From positions 1-18,612 of the forward strand of contig DATDMG010000332.1 of NCBI GenBank assembly GCA_036518955.1: a stretch of DNA of 18,612 bases, read 5' to 3'. Made by a program: the position numbers and the translations under genes. Position 1 is the stretch's first letter, and each line of letters begins with the position of its first letter. This document shows, in pieces, positions 7,142 through 14,851 of the stretch. This DNA is from DATDMG01 sp036518955. Its GTDB lineage: Bacteria; Actinomycetota; Actinomycetes; Actinomycetales; Kineosporiaceae. The notes below the pieces were generated by a model, which made no database searches, was not told where the DNA came from, and saw only the letters and a program-made list of their open reading frames with translations.

Positions 7142-8426
7142 GCGGGGCGGGACGACCCGCCGGACCGCCGGGGCCGCCGGGACGGCGGGGGTGCGGACCG
7201 TCCTGCTGCTGTCGACCGCCGACTTCTGGTCCAGCGTCTGGACCAACAAGCAGCACGTGGCGAGGATCATCGGGCAGGACCGTGCCGTGGTGTACGTGGA
7301 GTCGCTCGGGCTCCGCGAGCCCCGGCTCACCGCAGCCGACGCCGTCCGGATCGCCCGGAGGTTGCGGCGGCTGTGGCGGATGCGGCCGCTCGCGGTGTCG
7401 CCTCGCGCCGGGAGCGCCCGGCAGCGGGACGTCGGGCCGCGGCCACTGCCCGACGGCGTGCGGCTGCTGTCGCCGGCCGTGCTTCCGTGGCACCGGTACG
7501 CGCCGGTCCGGGCGCTGAACCGCCGGCTGCTCCACCGGTCCGTGGCGGGCCTGGGCCTGGACCCGCACCACACCCTGCTGTGGACGTTCTCGCCGGTGAC
7601 CTACGGGCTGGAGCAGTTCGCCCGGGCGGGTGTCGTCTACCACGCGGTCGACCTGCTGCACGAGATCGACGGACTCCCGGCGCCGCTGCTGCGCGCTGCG
7701 GAGGCCCGCCTGGTGCCGGTGGCGGACGCAGTGCTGGCCAGCTCGGCACCGATCCGCGACCACTTGCGGACGTTCGGCCGCCTCGACGTCCAGCTGTGGC
7801 AGAACGTCGCGGACGTCACGCTGTACGCGTCGGCGCCGACGATCCAGCGGGAGCCGCGCGTTCTGTTCGCCGGCAACCTCACCGGGGCGAAGGTGGACTT
7901 CCCGCTGGTGGCCGAGCTGGTGCGGGCGGGGGCGCTGGTCGACCTCGCCGGGCCGATCGGGATCGACGGCGGCAGTGCGCAGCGGGAGGTGGCCGAACTG
8001 GCCGCACTGCCCGGGCCGGGCCGGGCGAGGTACCTGGGCAATCTGGCCCCGGCCGACCTCGCCGCGGCCGCGGCACGCTGCACGGTGGGGATCATCCCGT
8101 ACCTCGACAACCCCTACACCCGGGGCGTGTTCCCGATGAAGGTGTACGAGTATCTCGCCGCGGGCCTGGCCGTCGTCTCGACCCGGTTGCCCGGTCTCGC
8201 CGGCGAGGCCGGCGGCCACCTGCACGTCGTGGACCGGGACGGCTTCGCCGGCGCGGTGCTCCGGGTGCTCGCCGTCCCGTCGTCCGCGGACGTCGCGGCG
8301 CGCCGCGCGCAGGCCGGGCCGCACTCGTGGGAGTCCCGGGCGCGGCAGATCCGGCGCCTGCTGGATCGCCCGGCGGGGGTGGCCGGCAGCGACCCGGTCC
8401 GGGAGGGACGCCGTGGGATCGGCTGA
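7116..8426 (+). CDS. Glycosyltransferase, GT4-like (GumK/TuaH type)
   Basis: This is the third glycosyltransferase, 436 residues. After a 26-residue low-complexity N-terminus the fold opens with VRTVLLLSTADFWSS. YHAVDLLHEIDG (175-186) and LWQNVADVTLY (227-237) lie at the domain interface, as in TuaH/GumK-like enzymes. FAGNLTGAKVDFPLV (251-265) starts the donor domain, and IPYLDNPYTRGVFPMKVYEY (327-346) with LAAGLAVVST is the diagnostic nucleotide-sugar segment, a K-x-x-E-Y variant of the EX7E region. The start ATG overlaps the previous stop (ATGA), which supports coupled translation. A GTG at 7191 just before the fold is an alternative start. The sugar donor cannot be assigned. Confidence 0.85.
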   Translation: MTVEPRTAARGGTTRRTAGAAGTAGVRTVLLLSTADFWSSVWTNKQHVARIIGQDRAVVYVESLGLREPRLTAADAVRIARRLRRLWRMRPLAVSPRAGSARQRDVGPRPLPDGVRLLSPAVLPWHRYAPVRALNRRLLHRSVAGLGLDPHHTLLWTFSPVTYGLEQFARAGVVYHAVDLLHEIDGLPAPLLRAAEARLVPVADAVLASSAPIRDHLRTFGRLDVQLWQNVADVTLYASAPTIQREPRVLFAGNLTGAKVDFPLVAELVRAGALVDLAGPIGIDGGSAQREVAELAALPGPGRARYLGNLAPADLAAAAARCTVGIIPYLDNPYTRGVFPMKVYEYLAAGLAVVSTRLPGLAGEAGGHLHVVDRDGFAGAVLRVLAVPSSADVAARRAQAGPHSWESRARQIRRLLDRPAGVAGSDPVREGRRGIG

Positions 8427-9759
8427 CCCTGCCCTCGCGGCCATGCCCGCCCCGGCGCCGCCGCAGGCCCGGCGGATGGCCGTCGTCCCGGCGCAGCTGC
8501 GCAGCCTGGCGGCCTACGGCGTGGCGCCCACGGTCGGGATCGTCACCGCGCCGTTCCTCGCCCGCGCCCTGCGCCCGGAGGGGCGGGGCGAGCTGGCCGG
8601 CGTGATGCAGCCGATCACCCTCGCCGGAGCGCTGGCCGGCCTGGGCGTCCCCGCGGCCGTCGCCTTCTACACCGGCCGGGGGTACTCCCAGCGATCCGTG
8701 CTCCGGATCGGCTACCTCGCCACCCTGCCCAGCGCCGTCACCGTCTACCTGGGGCTGTGCGCGTACGCGCCCGTCGTGGCCGCCCGCCTCGGAGTGCCGG
8801 TGCCGGTGCTGCTCGCGTCCTGGGCGATCGTCGTCCTGTCGGCGCTGGTGCAGGTGAAGCGCGCGAGCTGGCAGGGCCTCGGCCGGTTCGGCAGGCTGGA
8901 CCTGGAACGGACCGGCTACGCCCTGGCCCGGCTGGTGGGCGTCGTCGGCCCGGCCCTCGCCGGGGTCACCGCGGCGACCGGCTACGTGGCGGCCTACCTG
9001 GCATCGTTCGGCCTCGGTGCGGCGCTGCTGTGGTGCGGCGGGCCCGGACGGTGCGGCCCGGCTCCGGTCGCGGACGCCGGCCGGGAGCCCACCCGTCGCG
9101 AGGTCCGTCGGTACTCATGGCTCGCCGCGATCGGGACGATCTCGCTGAGCGCCGGCAACCGGCTCGACCAGCTGCTCCTCCCCGCGGCCACGAGCAGCCG
9201 CCAGCTGGGCTTCTACGCGGTGGCGGTGACCGTGGCGGAGGTGCCGCTCATCGCGGCGACCGTCGCCGCCCGGAACCTGATGCACGCGGCGAGCACCGGG
9301 CGTCGGGGCGGCGACCTGGTGCGCTCCGCCTCGGTGGTGCTCGCGGCCGGCGCGGGCGGCTGCCTGGGGACGGCGGTGCTGGCACCGTCCGCGGTCCCGT
9401 TCGTGTTCGGACCCGCCTTCGCGCCCAGCGTCAGGTCCGTGCAGATCCTGCTCCTCGGGAGCGGGCTCACGATCGGGGTGCTCTCGTGCACCGCGGTCGT
9501 CAGCGGCCGCGGCCGCCCCGGGCTGGGTTCGCTCATCAACGTGGCCGGCCTCGCCGTGACGGTGGTGGGCTTCGCCGTCCTGTGGGGCCGGATGGACAGC
9601 GAGCTGGCGTCCGCGGTCTCGGCGGCGAGTCAGGCGGCGGCGCTCGCGGTCGGCCTGGTGCTGCTGCGGCGGGTACCGGCCGGCGGGCCCGGGGCGGTCG
9701 GGCCGAGCGAGGCGGCCGGACCGGCCGGGCGGGGCGGCTCCGCCGCGTCGACCGAGTAG
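8413..9759 (+). CDS. wzx: Wzx-type polysaccharide flippase (MVF/RfbX superfamily)
   Basis: This 448-residue, strongly hydrophobic protein has about 12 membrane segments and should flip the undecaprenyl-linked repeat unit to the outer face. Family-like features are an N-terminal segment ending FLARALRPEGRGELAGVMQP and the central stretch NRLDQLLLPAATSS followed by LGFYAVAVTVAEV, which matches the NxxDxxxL...LGxYxxA signature of Wzx proteins. The last 35 residues are a Gly/Ala-rich soluble tail. The GTG at 8413 lies 14 nt inside the previous gene and is preceded by GGGAGGG at 8401-8407. It sits directly before the polymerase gene, the classic partner in Wzx/Wzy systems. The symbol is assigned by role and context; sequence conservation in this family is always low. 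Confidence 0.85.
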   Translation: MGSADPALAAMPAPAPPQARRMAVVPAQLRSLAAYGVAPTVGIVTAPFLARALRPEGRGELAGVMQPITLAGALAGLGVPAAVAFYTGRGYSQRSVLRIGYLATLPSAVTVYLGLCAYAPVVAARLGVPVPVLLASWAIVVLSALVQVKRASWQGLGRFGRLDLERTGYALARLVGVVGPALAGVTAATGYVAAYLASFGLGAALLWCGGPGRCGPAPVADAGREPTRREVRRYSWLAAIGTISLSAGNRLDQLLLPAATSSRQLGFYAVAVTVAEVPLIAATVAARNLMHAASTGRRGGDLVRSASVVLAAGAGGCLGTAVLAPSAVPFVFGPAFAPSVRSVQILLLGSGLTIGVLSCTAVVSGRGRPGLGSLINVAGLAVTVVGFAVLWGRMDSELASAVSAASQAAALAVGLVLLRRVPAGGPGAVGPSEAAGPAGRGGSAASTE

Positions 9760-9771
9760 CGGGGGCGGGAC

Positions 9772-11109
9772 ATGGCGTCGGCAGCGTTCTTCGGCACCCT
9801 CGCGGTGATCGTGGTGCGCTTCCTGCGCGCCGTCCCGCGGGGCACGTACCACCACCGGATGGTGTCCACCACCGCCGGACTGGTCTACGCCTTCTGCCTC
9901 TACCTGCCGGCGACCTACCAGGCCGCCGGCCAGTTGCCCAGCAAGCTGGCCGCGGCCGGCGTCCTGGGACCGCCCACCGGCGCCGACGTCACCGGGCTGT
10001 GCCTGCGGTGGTCGCTCGAGCTCTGGGTGGTCCTGACGGCGGAGCACGCGGCGACGGTCGTGGTGTCCACGGCACAGGCGCTGCCGGTCACGCCGGCGCG
10101 GCCGCGGCGGCGGCCCTGGCTCGCGCCGTACGCTCCGGCGACCGTCGCCGTCCTGGTGTTCGTGGGCCTGTTGGCGACGTTGGCCTTCCCGCCCGCCGAC
10201 CTGGCCGACCGTGCGGACGGCGGGCAGGGTGCGCAGACGATCCTGCGGTCGTTCCTGGTGTGCGGGCTGGCGCTCGGGGTCCATGTCGGCGGGGTGGCCC
10301 GGATCCGCACCCTGGCCGTGACGCTCGGCGGGGCGGCCTACCTGGTGGCGCAGTCGGTGCGCAGCCCGCTGGTCCTGGTGTTCTTCGCGCTGCTCGTGCA
10401 GAGGATGAACGCCCGCGGGGCCCGGCGCGTCTCGCCGGCCGAGGTGGCTCGGCTGGGGGTTCTGGCGGTGGCCGTGGCACTGGCGGCGGCGTTCATGTCG
10501 GTCGCGCGGGCCAACGAGACCCGAGGTCTTGGCCTGTCCACCGGCGAGATCGTCGCGCAGGTCGAGGCCGATCCCGTGCTGGCCGTGCTGGAGGCCGGGA
10601 TCGACACCCTGGACGGGTACCGGCTCGCGCGGGCCGTCGCGCCGGAGGAGCCGGCGCACCCGGGCGACCTGGTCAACGTCGTCACCACGTTCGTGCCGCG
10701 GGCGCTGTGGCCGGACAAGCCGACGACGCTGCCCGTCGACGTCAGCGCCCGCTACCTCGGGTACCGGGCCAGCGGCCAGTTCCTGTCACCGGTCGGCTAC
10801 CTGCGGTTGATGACCGGGAGCTACCCGGGCGGGCTCGCCGGGCTCGCCGTGCTGGCGTTCCTCGCCGCGCTGGCGGTGATCCGGGTGCACGGCAGCTTCT
10901 GGGAGGTGCTCGTCACCTACGGGACGTTCCGGTTCCTGCTGGGCGGCTCGTCGTTCGACATCTACTACGTGCTGGCGCTCGCCGTCCCGGTGCTGCTGTC
11001 CCGCGCGCTGGTGGGCCTCGCGGCCCAGGCGGGTCTGCTGCCGCCCGAGGCGGTCACGGCGCCACCGCCAGCCCGGCCTGGGCTGCCAGCGCGCTCATCA
11101 GGGCCTTGA
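9772..11109 (+). CDS. wzy: Wzy-type O-antigen/exopolysaccharide polymerase
   Basis: This 445-residue integral membrane protein should join flipped repeat units into polymer at the outer face. It has about ten hydrophobic segments and a large loop (about 245-345) containing VNVVTTFVPRALWPDKP (301-317). This motif, with its R-x-L-W-P-x-K-P core, is characteristic of the Wzy polymerase family seen in Gram-positive loci. The ATG at 9772 follows the flippase stop by 12 nt with GGGGGCGGG just upstream, so it is almost surely cotranscribed with it. The Pro/Ala/Arg-rich C-terminal tail overlaps the opposing SGNH gene by 56 nt. The role comes from the topology, the motif and the position next to the flippase. 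Confidence 0.85.
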   Translation: MASAAFFGTLAVIVVRFLRAVPRGTYHHRMVSTTAGLVYAFCLYLPATYQAAGQLPSKLAAAGVLGPPTGADVTGLCLRWSLELWVVLTAEHAATVVVSTAQALPVTPARPRRRPWLAPYAPATVAVLVFVGLLATLAFPPADLADRADGGQGAQTILRSFLVCGLALGVHVGGVARIRTLAVTLGGAAYLVAQSVRSPLVLVFFALLVQRMNARGARRVSPAEVARLGVLAVAVALAAAFMSVARANETRGLGLSTGEIVAQVEADPVLAVLEAGIDTLDGYRLARAVAPEEPAHPGDLVNVVTTFVPRALWPDKPTTLPVDVSARYLGYRASGQFLSPVGYLRLMTGSYPGGLAGLAVLAFLAALAVIRVHGSFWEVLVTYGTFRFLLGGSSFDIYYVLALAVPVLLSRALVGLAAQAGLLPPEAVTAPPPARPGLPARSSGP

Positions 11110-12976
11110 CCTCCGGGTCCGCGAGGGCCCGGCCGATGAGCACGACCCGCTGGATCTGGCTGTCCGCCCAGGCGGTGTCGGTCTGGTTGCGCCCCAACGA
11201 GAAGCCGTCGAAGCGGGTGGGCCGCCCGGTGGTCGCCATGGTGGCCGCCGAGTAGCTGTCCGGGTAGAGCCGGCAGGGGGCGTGGACGTCGAAGACGTAC
11301 GTGGTGACGTGCCAGCCGGTGTCGGGCCGGTACGGGGCCGTCGACACGGTGGCGGCGCGCTGGTCCATCCGGTAACTGCTCGTGGTGGGATCGATCTGGC
11401 CCGAAATGAAGTCCGGACCGGTGCCGGAGAAGTGCCGGGTCGCCTGGCCGCCCTGGCCCTTCCAGACGACCAGGACGGTGGCGGGGGTGCTGACCGCGTG
11501 GAAGGTGGCGCTCAGCTCCTGCCGCTGGTCCGCGGCGAACGACAGCGCCTTCAACCCGTTCGGCCCGGTGACGACGGCGGGCCGCCGGGCGGCGTCGGCC
11601 TGCTGCAGACCGCGGCCGAGCCGCCCGGCGGCGGACGGCACGGCTCGGGCGCTCTGCCCGACCCCCTCCGAGATGTTGCCGGCGTTCCAGTCCGCGAGGA
11701 GGGCGGCGTCCTGGGTCCAGTCGTAGAACGGCCTGACGTAGCCGGTGGTATCCGTCCGTGACGAGATCGGGACGATGCCGAACGAGTCGGCGAGCACCTG
11801 CGCCGCGAGCTGGTGCCCGCGGGACGTCAGGTGCGTGTCGTCGCGGGACATCAGCTCGTACCCGGGGTCGGCGGCCCGGGACCGGGGCAGCGCCGGGTAG
11901 AACGTGTGGAACGATGCCTGCCGTCGCGCCGCCGCCACCCGCCGCATGGCCGCCAGGTACTCCGGCCAGGTCGGCTTGAAGCTCTGCTGCCCGAGGATCG
12001 GGATCCAGACCGCCCGGTCCGCCCGGGCGAGCACCGCGTCGACGATCGTGGTGAGGTTGCCCTCGTACTCCTCGACCGGCACGTGCCCGGCGAGGTCGTT
12101 GACCCCGAGCATGACCGGGACGACGTCGGGCCGGAGCGAGGCCAGCCGGGCCCAGAACGACGCGCTGTGCACGAAGGTCGCCGTCGTGCCGCCCGCGCGG
12201 CCGGCATTGTGCAGGGAGATCCCCCGGTCGACGTCGCCGTCCCGGAACAGCACGGACCCCAGGCTGCAGGTGCCGATCGCCTCGATCCGTACGGTCCGCC
12301 GGGCCCGCGGCAGCACCGGAGATTCCCAGAGCCCGGTGGGGGACTCGGCCGGCTTGCCCTGGTCCGGGGTGACCACGAAGGACCGGTCGTCGAGCACGAC
12401 CCGGAACGCACCCTGACCGGGCCCTTCCAGGAACAGCAGCTGCAGGCCGGTGATCTCCTGGAGCGTGCTGTGCGCGACGCTCGCCCCGGGGTGCAGCACC
12501 CGGTTCTTCATCAGGTCGACGTCCAGCCGTTCGCCGGTCTGTCCGTGCGGCGACTCCCAGGACCGCACCCGCAACGCGTAGCCCCCGGACACGTCCTGCG
12601 GGTTGATCGCGGCCTGCAGCATCTTCTCCAGCAGGTGGCTGATCGCGGTATCGGCGGTGGCCACGGCGCCCTCGAGGGTGGAGCCGCCGATCCAGACGCC
12701 GGTGACCTTCCGGACCCGCGCGGCGGACACCGCGGCGTGCCACCGGCGGACCCCGGACAGCGCCGACTCCCCGCCCGGGTCACCGCCCGGCGGCCGACCG
12801 TCGGCGGCCCGCCGGAACGCCAGGCCGGTCACGCCGAGGCCGGCGGTGGTCGCGGCCACCGCGGCCGCCCCGAGCGCCCGCCGGCTCAACCGGGCCGGAG
12901 CCGGCGGATCCGACGCGGCCCGCACCGGGTCACCGCCCACGTCGTTCCCCATCGCCATCCGTCCCCCGAAGCGCAT
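11054..12976 (-). CDS. Exported SGNH/GDSL hydrolase with inserted beta domain and LamG-like C-terminus
   Basis: The SGNH catalytic blocks are visible: VWIGGSTLEG (94-103, nucleophile Ser99), a block II Gly near HNAGRAGG (256-263), LGVNDL (290-295, Asn293) and RDDTHL (378-383, Asp379 and His382). Enzymes of this fold remove or transfer acyl groups, often acetyl on polysaccharides. Between blocks I and II lie about 155 residues, far more than usual, with a beta-sandwich look (FRVVLDD, RTVRIEAIG, SVLFRDGD). Residues from about 410 to the end resemble a concanavalin/LamG domain ending in RALADPEVKALMSALAAQAG. RLSRRALGAAAV (29-40) followed by a hydrophobic run suggests Tat export. The first ATG (12976) has no good ribosome site; GGGGGA at 12962-12967 favours ATGs at 12958 or 12952. 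It probably edits the neighbouring polymer (inference). Confidence 0.85.
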   Translation of the reverse strand: MRFGGRMAMGNDVGGDPVRAASDPPAPARLSRRALGAAAVAATTAGLGVTGLAFRRAADGRPPGGDPGGESALSGVRRWHAAVSAARVRKVTGVWIGGSTLEGAVATADTAISHLLEKMLQAAINPQDVSGGYALRVRSWESPHGQTGERLDVDLMKNRVLHPGASVAHSTLQEITGLQLLFLEGPGQGAFRVVLDDRSFVVTPDQGKPAESPTGLWESPVLPRARRTVRIEAIGTCSLGSVLFRDGDVDRGISLHNAGRAGGTTATFVHSASFWARLASLRPDVVPVMLGVNDLAGHVPVEEYEGNLTTIVDAVLARADRAVWIPILGQQSFKPTWPEYLAAMRRVAAARRQASFHTFYPALPRSRAADPGYELMSRDDTHLTSRGHQLAAQVLADSFGIVPISSRTDTTGYVRPFYDWTQDAALLADWNAGNISEGVGQSARAVPSAAGRLGRGLQQADAARRPAVVTGPNGLKALSFAADQRQELSATFHAVSTPATVLVVWKGQGGQATRHFSGTGPDFISGQIDPTTSSYRMDQRAATVSTAPYRPDTGWHVTTYVFDVHAPCRLYPDSYSAATMATTGRPTRFDGFSLGRNQTDTAWADSQIQRVVLIGRALADPEVKALMSALAAQAGLAVAP

Positions 12977-13130
12977 CTGTTGCCTGTGACATCAGGTGTC
13001 GCGCGGAGCATAGCGACGCGGGCACCGCACCATCGGTGGAATGCCCCCACGATCCCGGGACGACGCGCGGGGCGCCGGTCGGTAACCTGCGCCCTGGGTA
13101 TCCGTCCCTAGTCTGCGAGGGAGGCGACGC
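12977..13130. promoter_or_regulatory. Divergent promoter region between SGNH hydrolase and GTPase-like gene
   Basis: This 154-bp head-to-head gap should hold two promoters. Leftward, TATGCT (plus-strand 13007-13012 reversed) is a fair -10, about 30 bp from the first SGNH ATG. Rightward, TAGTCT at 13109-13114 fits TANNNT. Alternatively, GGTAAC (13081-13086), 16 nt, then CGTC (13103-13106) resembles an ECF sigma-factor promoter. None has a fully convincing partner element. Confidence 0.35.
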
Positions 13131-13952
13131 ATGCCGCAGCCGACCGAGCGGCTGGCCGCCTGGGGGCAGCGGGCCGCCGGGGGCGGCCGCACGCTGGCCC
13201 GCCCGGGGTGGCCCGGAGTCATGGTGACCACCGCTCTCGGCGCCGTGGCCGGCAGCGGGCACCGGGTGCGGCACGCCGTCTCGCACCGGTACCCGACCGT
13301 CGCCGTGACCGGGATGACCGGCGTCGGCAAGACCGTTCTGGTGGACCGGTTGTGCCGCCGGACGTCGTCTCCCGGGCCGGTCGAGTCCGGCTCCGCGGTG
13401 ATGGAGTACCGGGTGCGGCGCGGGGCCCGGCTGCGCGGGTTCCGCTTCCGCGTCGTCCCGGGTGAGAACGCCGCGACCCGGCTCGGTGCCCTCGACGAGG
13501 TGTTCCACGACGACCCCGTCGACGGCGTCCTGCACGTCGTCGCGGGCGGCTTCGCCACCGGCCGGCGCCCGGCCGGAACCACCGGGCCGGCCGCGGTCAC
13601 CCGGGAGCAGCAGCTCGCCCGCGAGCTGGACGACTGGATCATCACCGCGCACCGCATCGCCTCGATGGCTGTCCGCCGTCCGCACCCGACCTGGCTCGTC
13701 ATCGTCGTCACCAAGGCCGACCTGTACGCCGACGAGCTCGACGACGTGGTCAGGTCCTACTCGCCGGGCAGCGGGACACCGTTCGGGGACCGGCTCGACG
13801 AGCTGCGGTCACTGGCCGGTGGCGCGAAGCTGGCCGTCGACGTCCTGCCCGCCTGCGGCGAGATCGAGGGTGACGGCGTCACGCCCCGCCGGCGGGACGC
13901 CTGGCTCGCCGCCCTCGAGGGTCGGATGTCCCAGTTCGCCGGGCACGTCTGA
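13131..13952 (+). CDS. P-loop GTPase-like protein, function unknown
   Basis: This 273-residue protein carries a G-domain core: Walker A GMTGVGKT (61-68) after a beta strand, and TKAD (194-197, a G4 motif of NKxD type) after the strand WLVIVV. The G3 position reads VVPGE (108-112), so the Asp of DxxG is missing. The following DGVLHVVAGG (131-140) is a strand where many such proteins continue the G domain. It may bind GTP but hydrolyse it unusually or poorly. The first 50 residues are basic and Gly/Ala-rich, with no clear signal peptide. The start is the ATG at 13131 with a strong GGGAGG at 13119-13124. It is a single gene, divergent from the SGNH hydrolase and convergent with the next. I do not recognise a named family member, and no partner is visible. 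Confidence 0.75.
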   Translation: MPQPTERLAAWGQRAAGGGRTLARPGWPGVMVTTALGAVAGSGHRVRHAVSHRYPTVAVTGMTGVGKTVLVDRLCRRTSSPGPVESGSAVMEYRVRRGARLRGFRFRVVPGENAATRLGALDEVFHDDPVDGVLHVVAGGFATGRRPAGTTGPAAVTREQQLARELDDWIITAHRIASMAVRRPHPTWLVIVVTKADLYADELDDVVRSYSPGSGTPFGDRLDELRSLAGGAKLAVDVLPACGEIEGDGVTPRRRDAWLAALEGRMSQFAGHV

Positions 13953-13983
13953 AGCCGCCTCGCCGGGCACGTCTGAAGCCGCC
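13936..13983 (+). repeat. Perfect 24-bp tandem duplication covering a stop codon
   Basis: Two identical, adjacent 24-bp units (13936-13959 and 13960-13983) begin TCGCCGGGCACGTCTGAAG. The first contains the last codons and TGA stop of the GTPase-like gene; the second repeats both in frame. It therefore looks like a recent slippage duplication with no effect on the protein. Confidence 0.85.
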
Positions 13984-13998
13984 GCATCCGTTGCATGA

Positions 13999-14790
13999 TC
14001 AGGTCTGGCGTGCGTGATCACTGCTGGCACGTGGGCGGAGGTGGAGGTAGGCGACCGCGCCGGAGATGGCGAGCAGGCCGAGGACGGCGACCGGGCCGTC
14101 GCCGAGCCCGACGCCGGAGTAGTCGGCCGGCTTGCCGAGCCAGTCCGCGATCGAGGCGCCCAGCGGCCGGGTCAGCACGTAGGCGCCCCAGAAGGCGAGG
14201 ACGGGGTTGAGACCCAGCCGCCAGCCCACGGCGGGGAGCGCGATCAGGACCGCGTACAGCACGGCGGACGGCAGGAAGCCGAGCCCCAGGGTGAATGCCG
14301 ACAGGTCGCCGACCGCGGTGCCCAACGCGAACGTCGCCACGACCGTGACCCAGTAGAAGGACTCCCGCCGGCCGGCGGTGATGCTGTGGATGTCCAGGGT
14401 CCGCTCCGACCACCACCACACGGCCAGCGCGCCCGCCACCGTCAGGGCGTACAGCGCGCTGGTCACCGGGTAGGGGATGCCGAGGACCTGGTGGACGGCG
14501 TCGGCGGCCATCGTCCCGAACACCGCCACCATGGTCACCGTGAACCAGTAGATCCACGGTACGTAGCGGGAGGCCCACAGCTGCAGCGCCAGTCCGACCA
14601 CCAGCCCGAGCAGCCCGACACCGGCCGCGACGATGAGCTTCGACGACGCGAGGTAGTCCGACAGGGCCTCGCCGGTTCCCGTGGTCAGGACCTTGACGAT
14701 CCAGAACGCGAGCGTGACCTCCGGCACCTTCACCGGGTCGGTCAGCACACCGGGCGCGGTCACGCGCCGCAACATCACAGTCAGGGACAC
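13999..14790 (-). CDS. DUF347/COG4705 multi-repeat membrane protein
   Basis: This integral membrane protein (263 residues from this start) is built of four internal repeats with the pattern aromatic-Trp, about ten residues, Gly, three or four residues, Asp. They are FWIVKVLTTGTGEALSDYLA, YWFTVTMVAVFGTMAADAVH, YWVTVVATFALGTAVGDLSA and FWGAYVLTRPLGASIADWLG. This fourfold layout, opening with KVPEVTLAFW, is the COG4705 (DUF347) family of uncharacterised membrane-anchored proteins. Its role is not established; transport has been suggested for such repeats. I chose the GTG at 14790 with GGTGG 4 nt upstream. An ATG at 14775 is possible. A longer frame from the ATG at 14877 has GAAGG upstream, but it would read through a 27-bp palindrome and add 29 non-conserved residues. 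It is convergent with the GTPase-like gene. Confidence 0.8.
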   Translation of the reverse strand: MSLTVMLRRVTAPGVLTDPVKVPEVTLAFWIVKVLTTGTGEALSDYLASSKLIVAAGVGLLGLVVGLALQLWASRYVPWIYWFTVTMVAVFGTMAADAVHQVLGIPYPVTSALYALTVAGALAVWWWSERTLDIHSITAGRRESFYWVTVVATFALGTAVGDLSAFTLGLGFLPSAVLYAVLIALPAVGWRLGLNPVLAFWGAYVLTRPLGASIADWLGKPADYSGVGLGDGPVAVLGLLAISGAVAYLHLRPRASSDHARQT

Positions 14791-14824
14791 GCCGCCACCG
14801 TATCCGGTGAGTGATCGACGCCAG

Positions 14825-14851
14825 GCCAGGTAAACGAAGCGTTTGCCTGGC
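14825..14851. promoter_or_regulatory. Near-perfect 27-bp inverted repeat, candidate operator
   Basis: GCCAGGTAAACG, a 3-nt centre AAG, then CGTTTGCCTGGC. The arms match at 11 of 12 positions and the odd pair is a G-T wobble. It lies 35 bp upstream of the preferred DUF347 start, where a repressor site would be expected. It could also be an mRNA leader hairpin. It is AT-richer at its centre than the surroundings, as usual for an operator. Confidence 0.5.

Noticed and set aside
8757..11255. 832-codon plus-strand open frame over the flippase and polymerase genes
   Set aside because: It is a low-complexity Arg/Gly/Ala translation with no domain or membrane segments. The overlapping frames encode clear Wzx and Wzy proteins.
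10965..12743. 592-codon minus-strand frame within the SGNH gene
   Set aside because: It is an out-of-frame shadow. The +56-shifted frame holds all SGNH blocks in order.
13996..14020. Two TGATCA palindromes 19 bp apart between the convergent genes
   Set aside because: Six-base palindromes are common and the first overlaps a stop codon. The spacing has no further support as a regulatory site.
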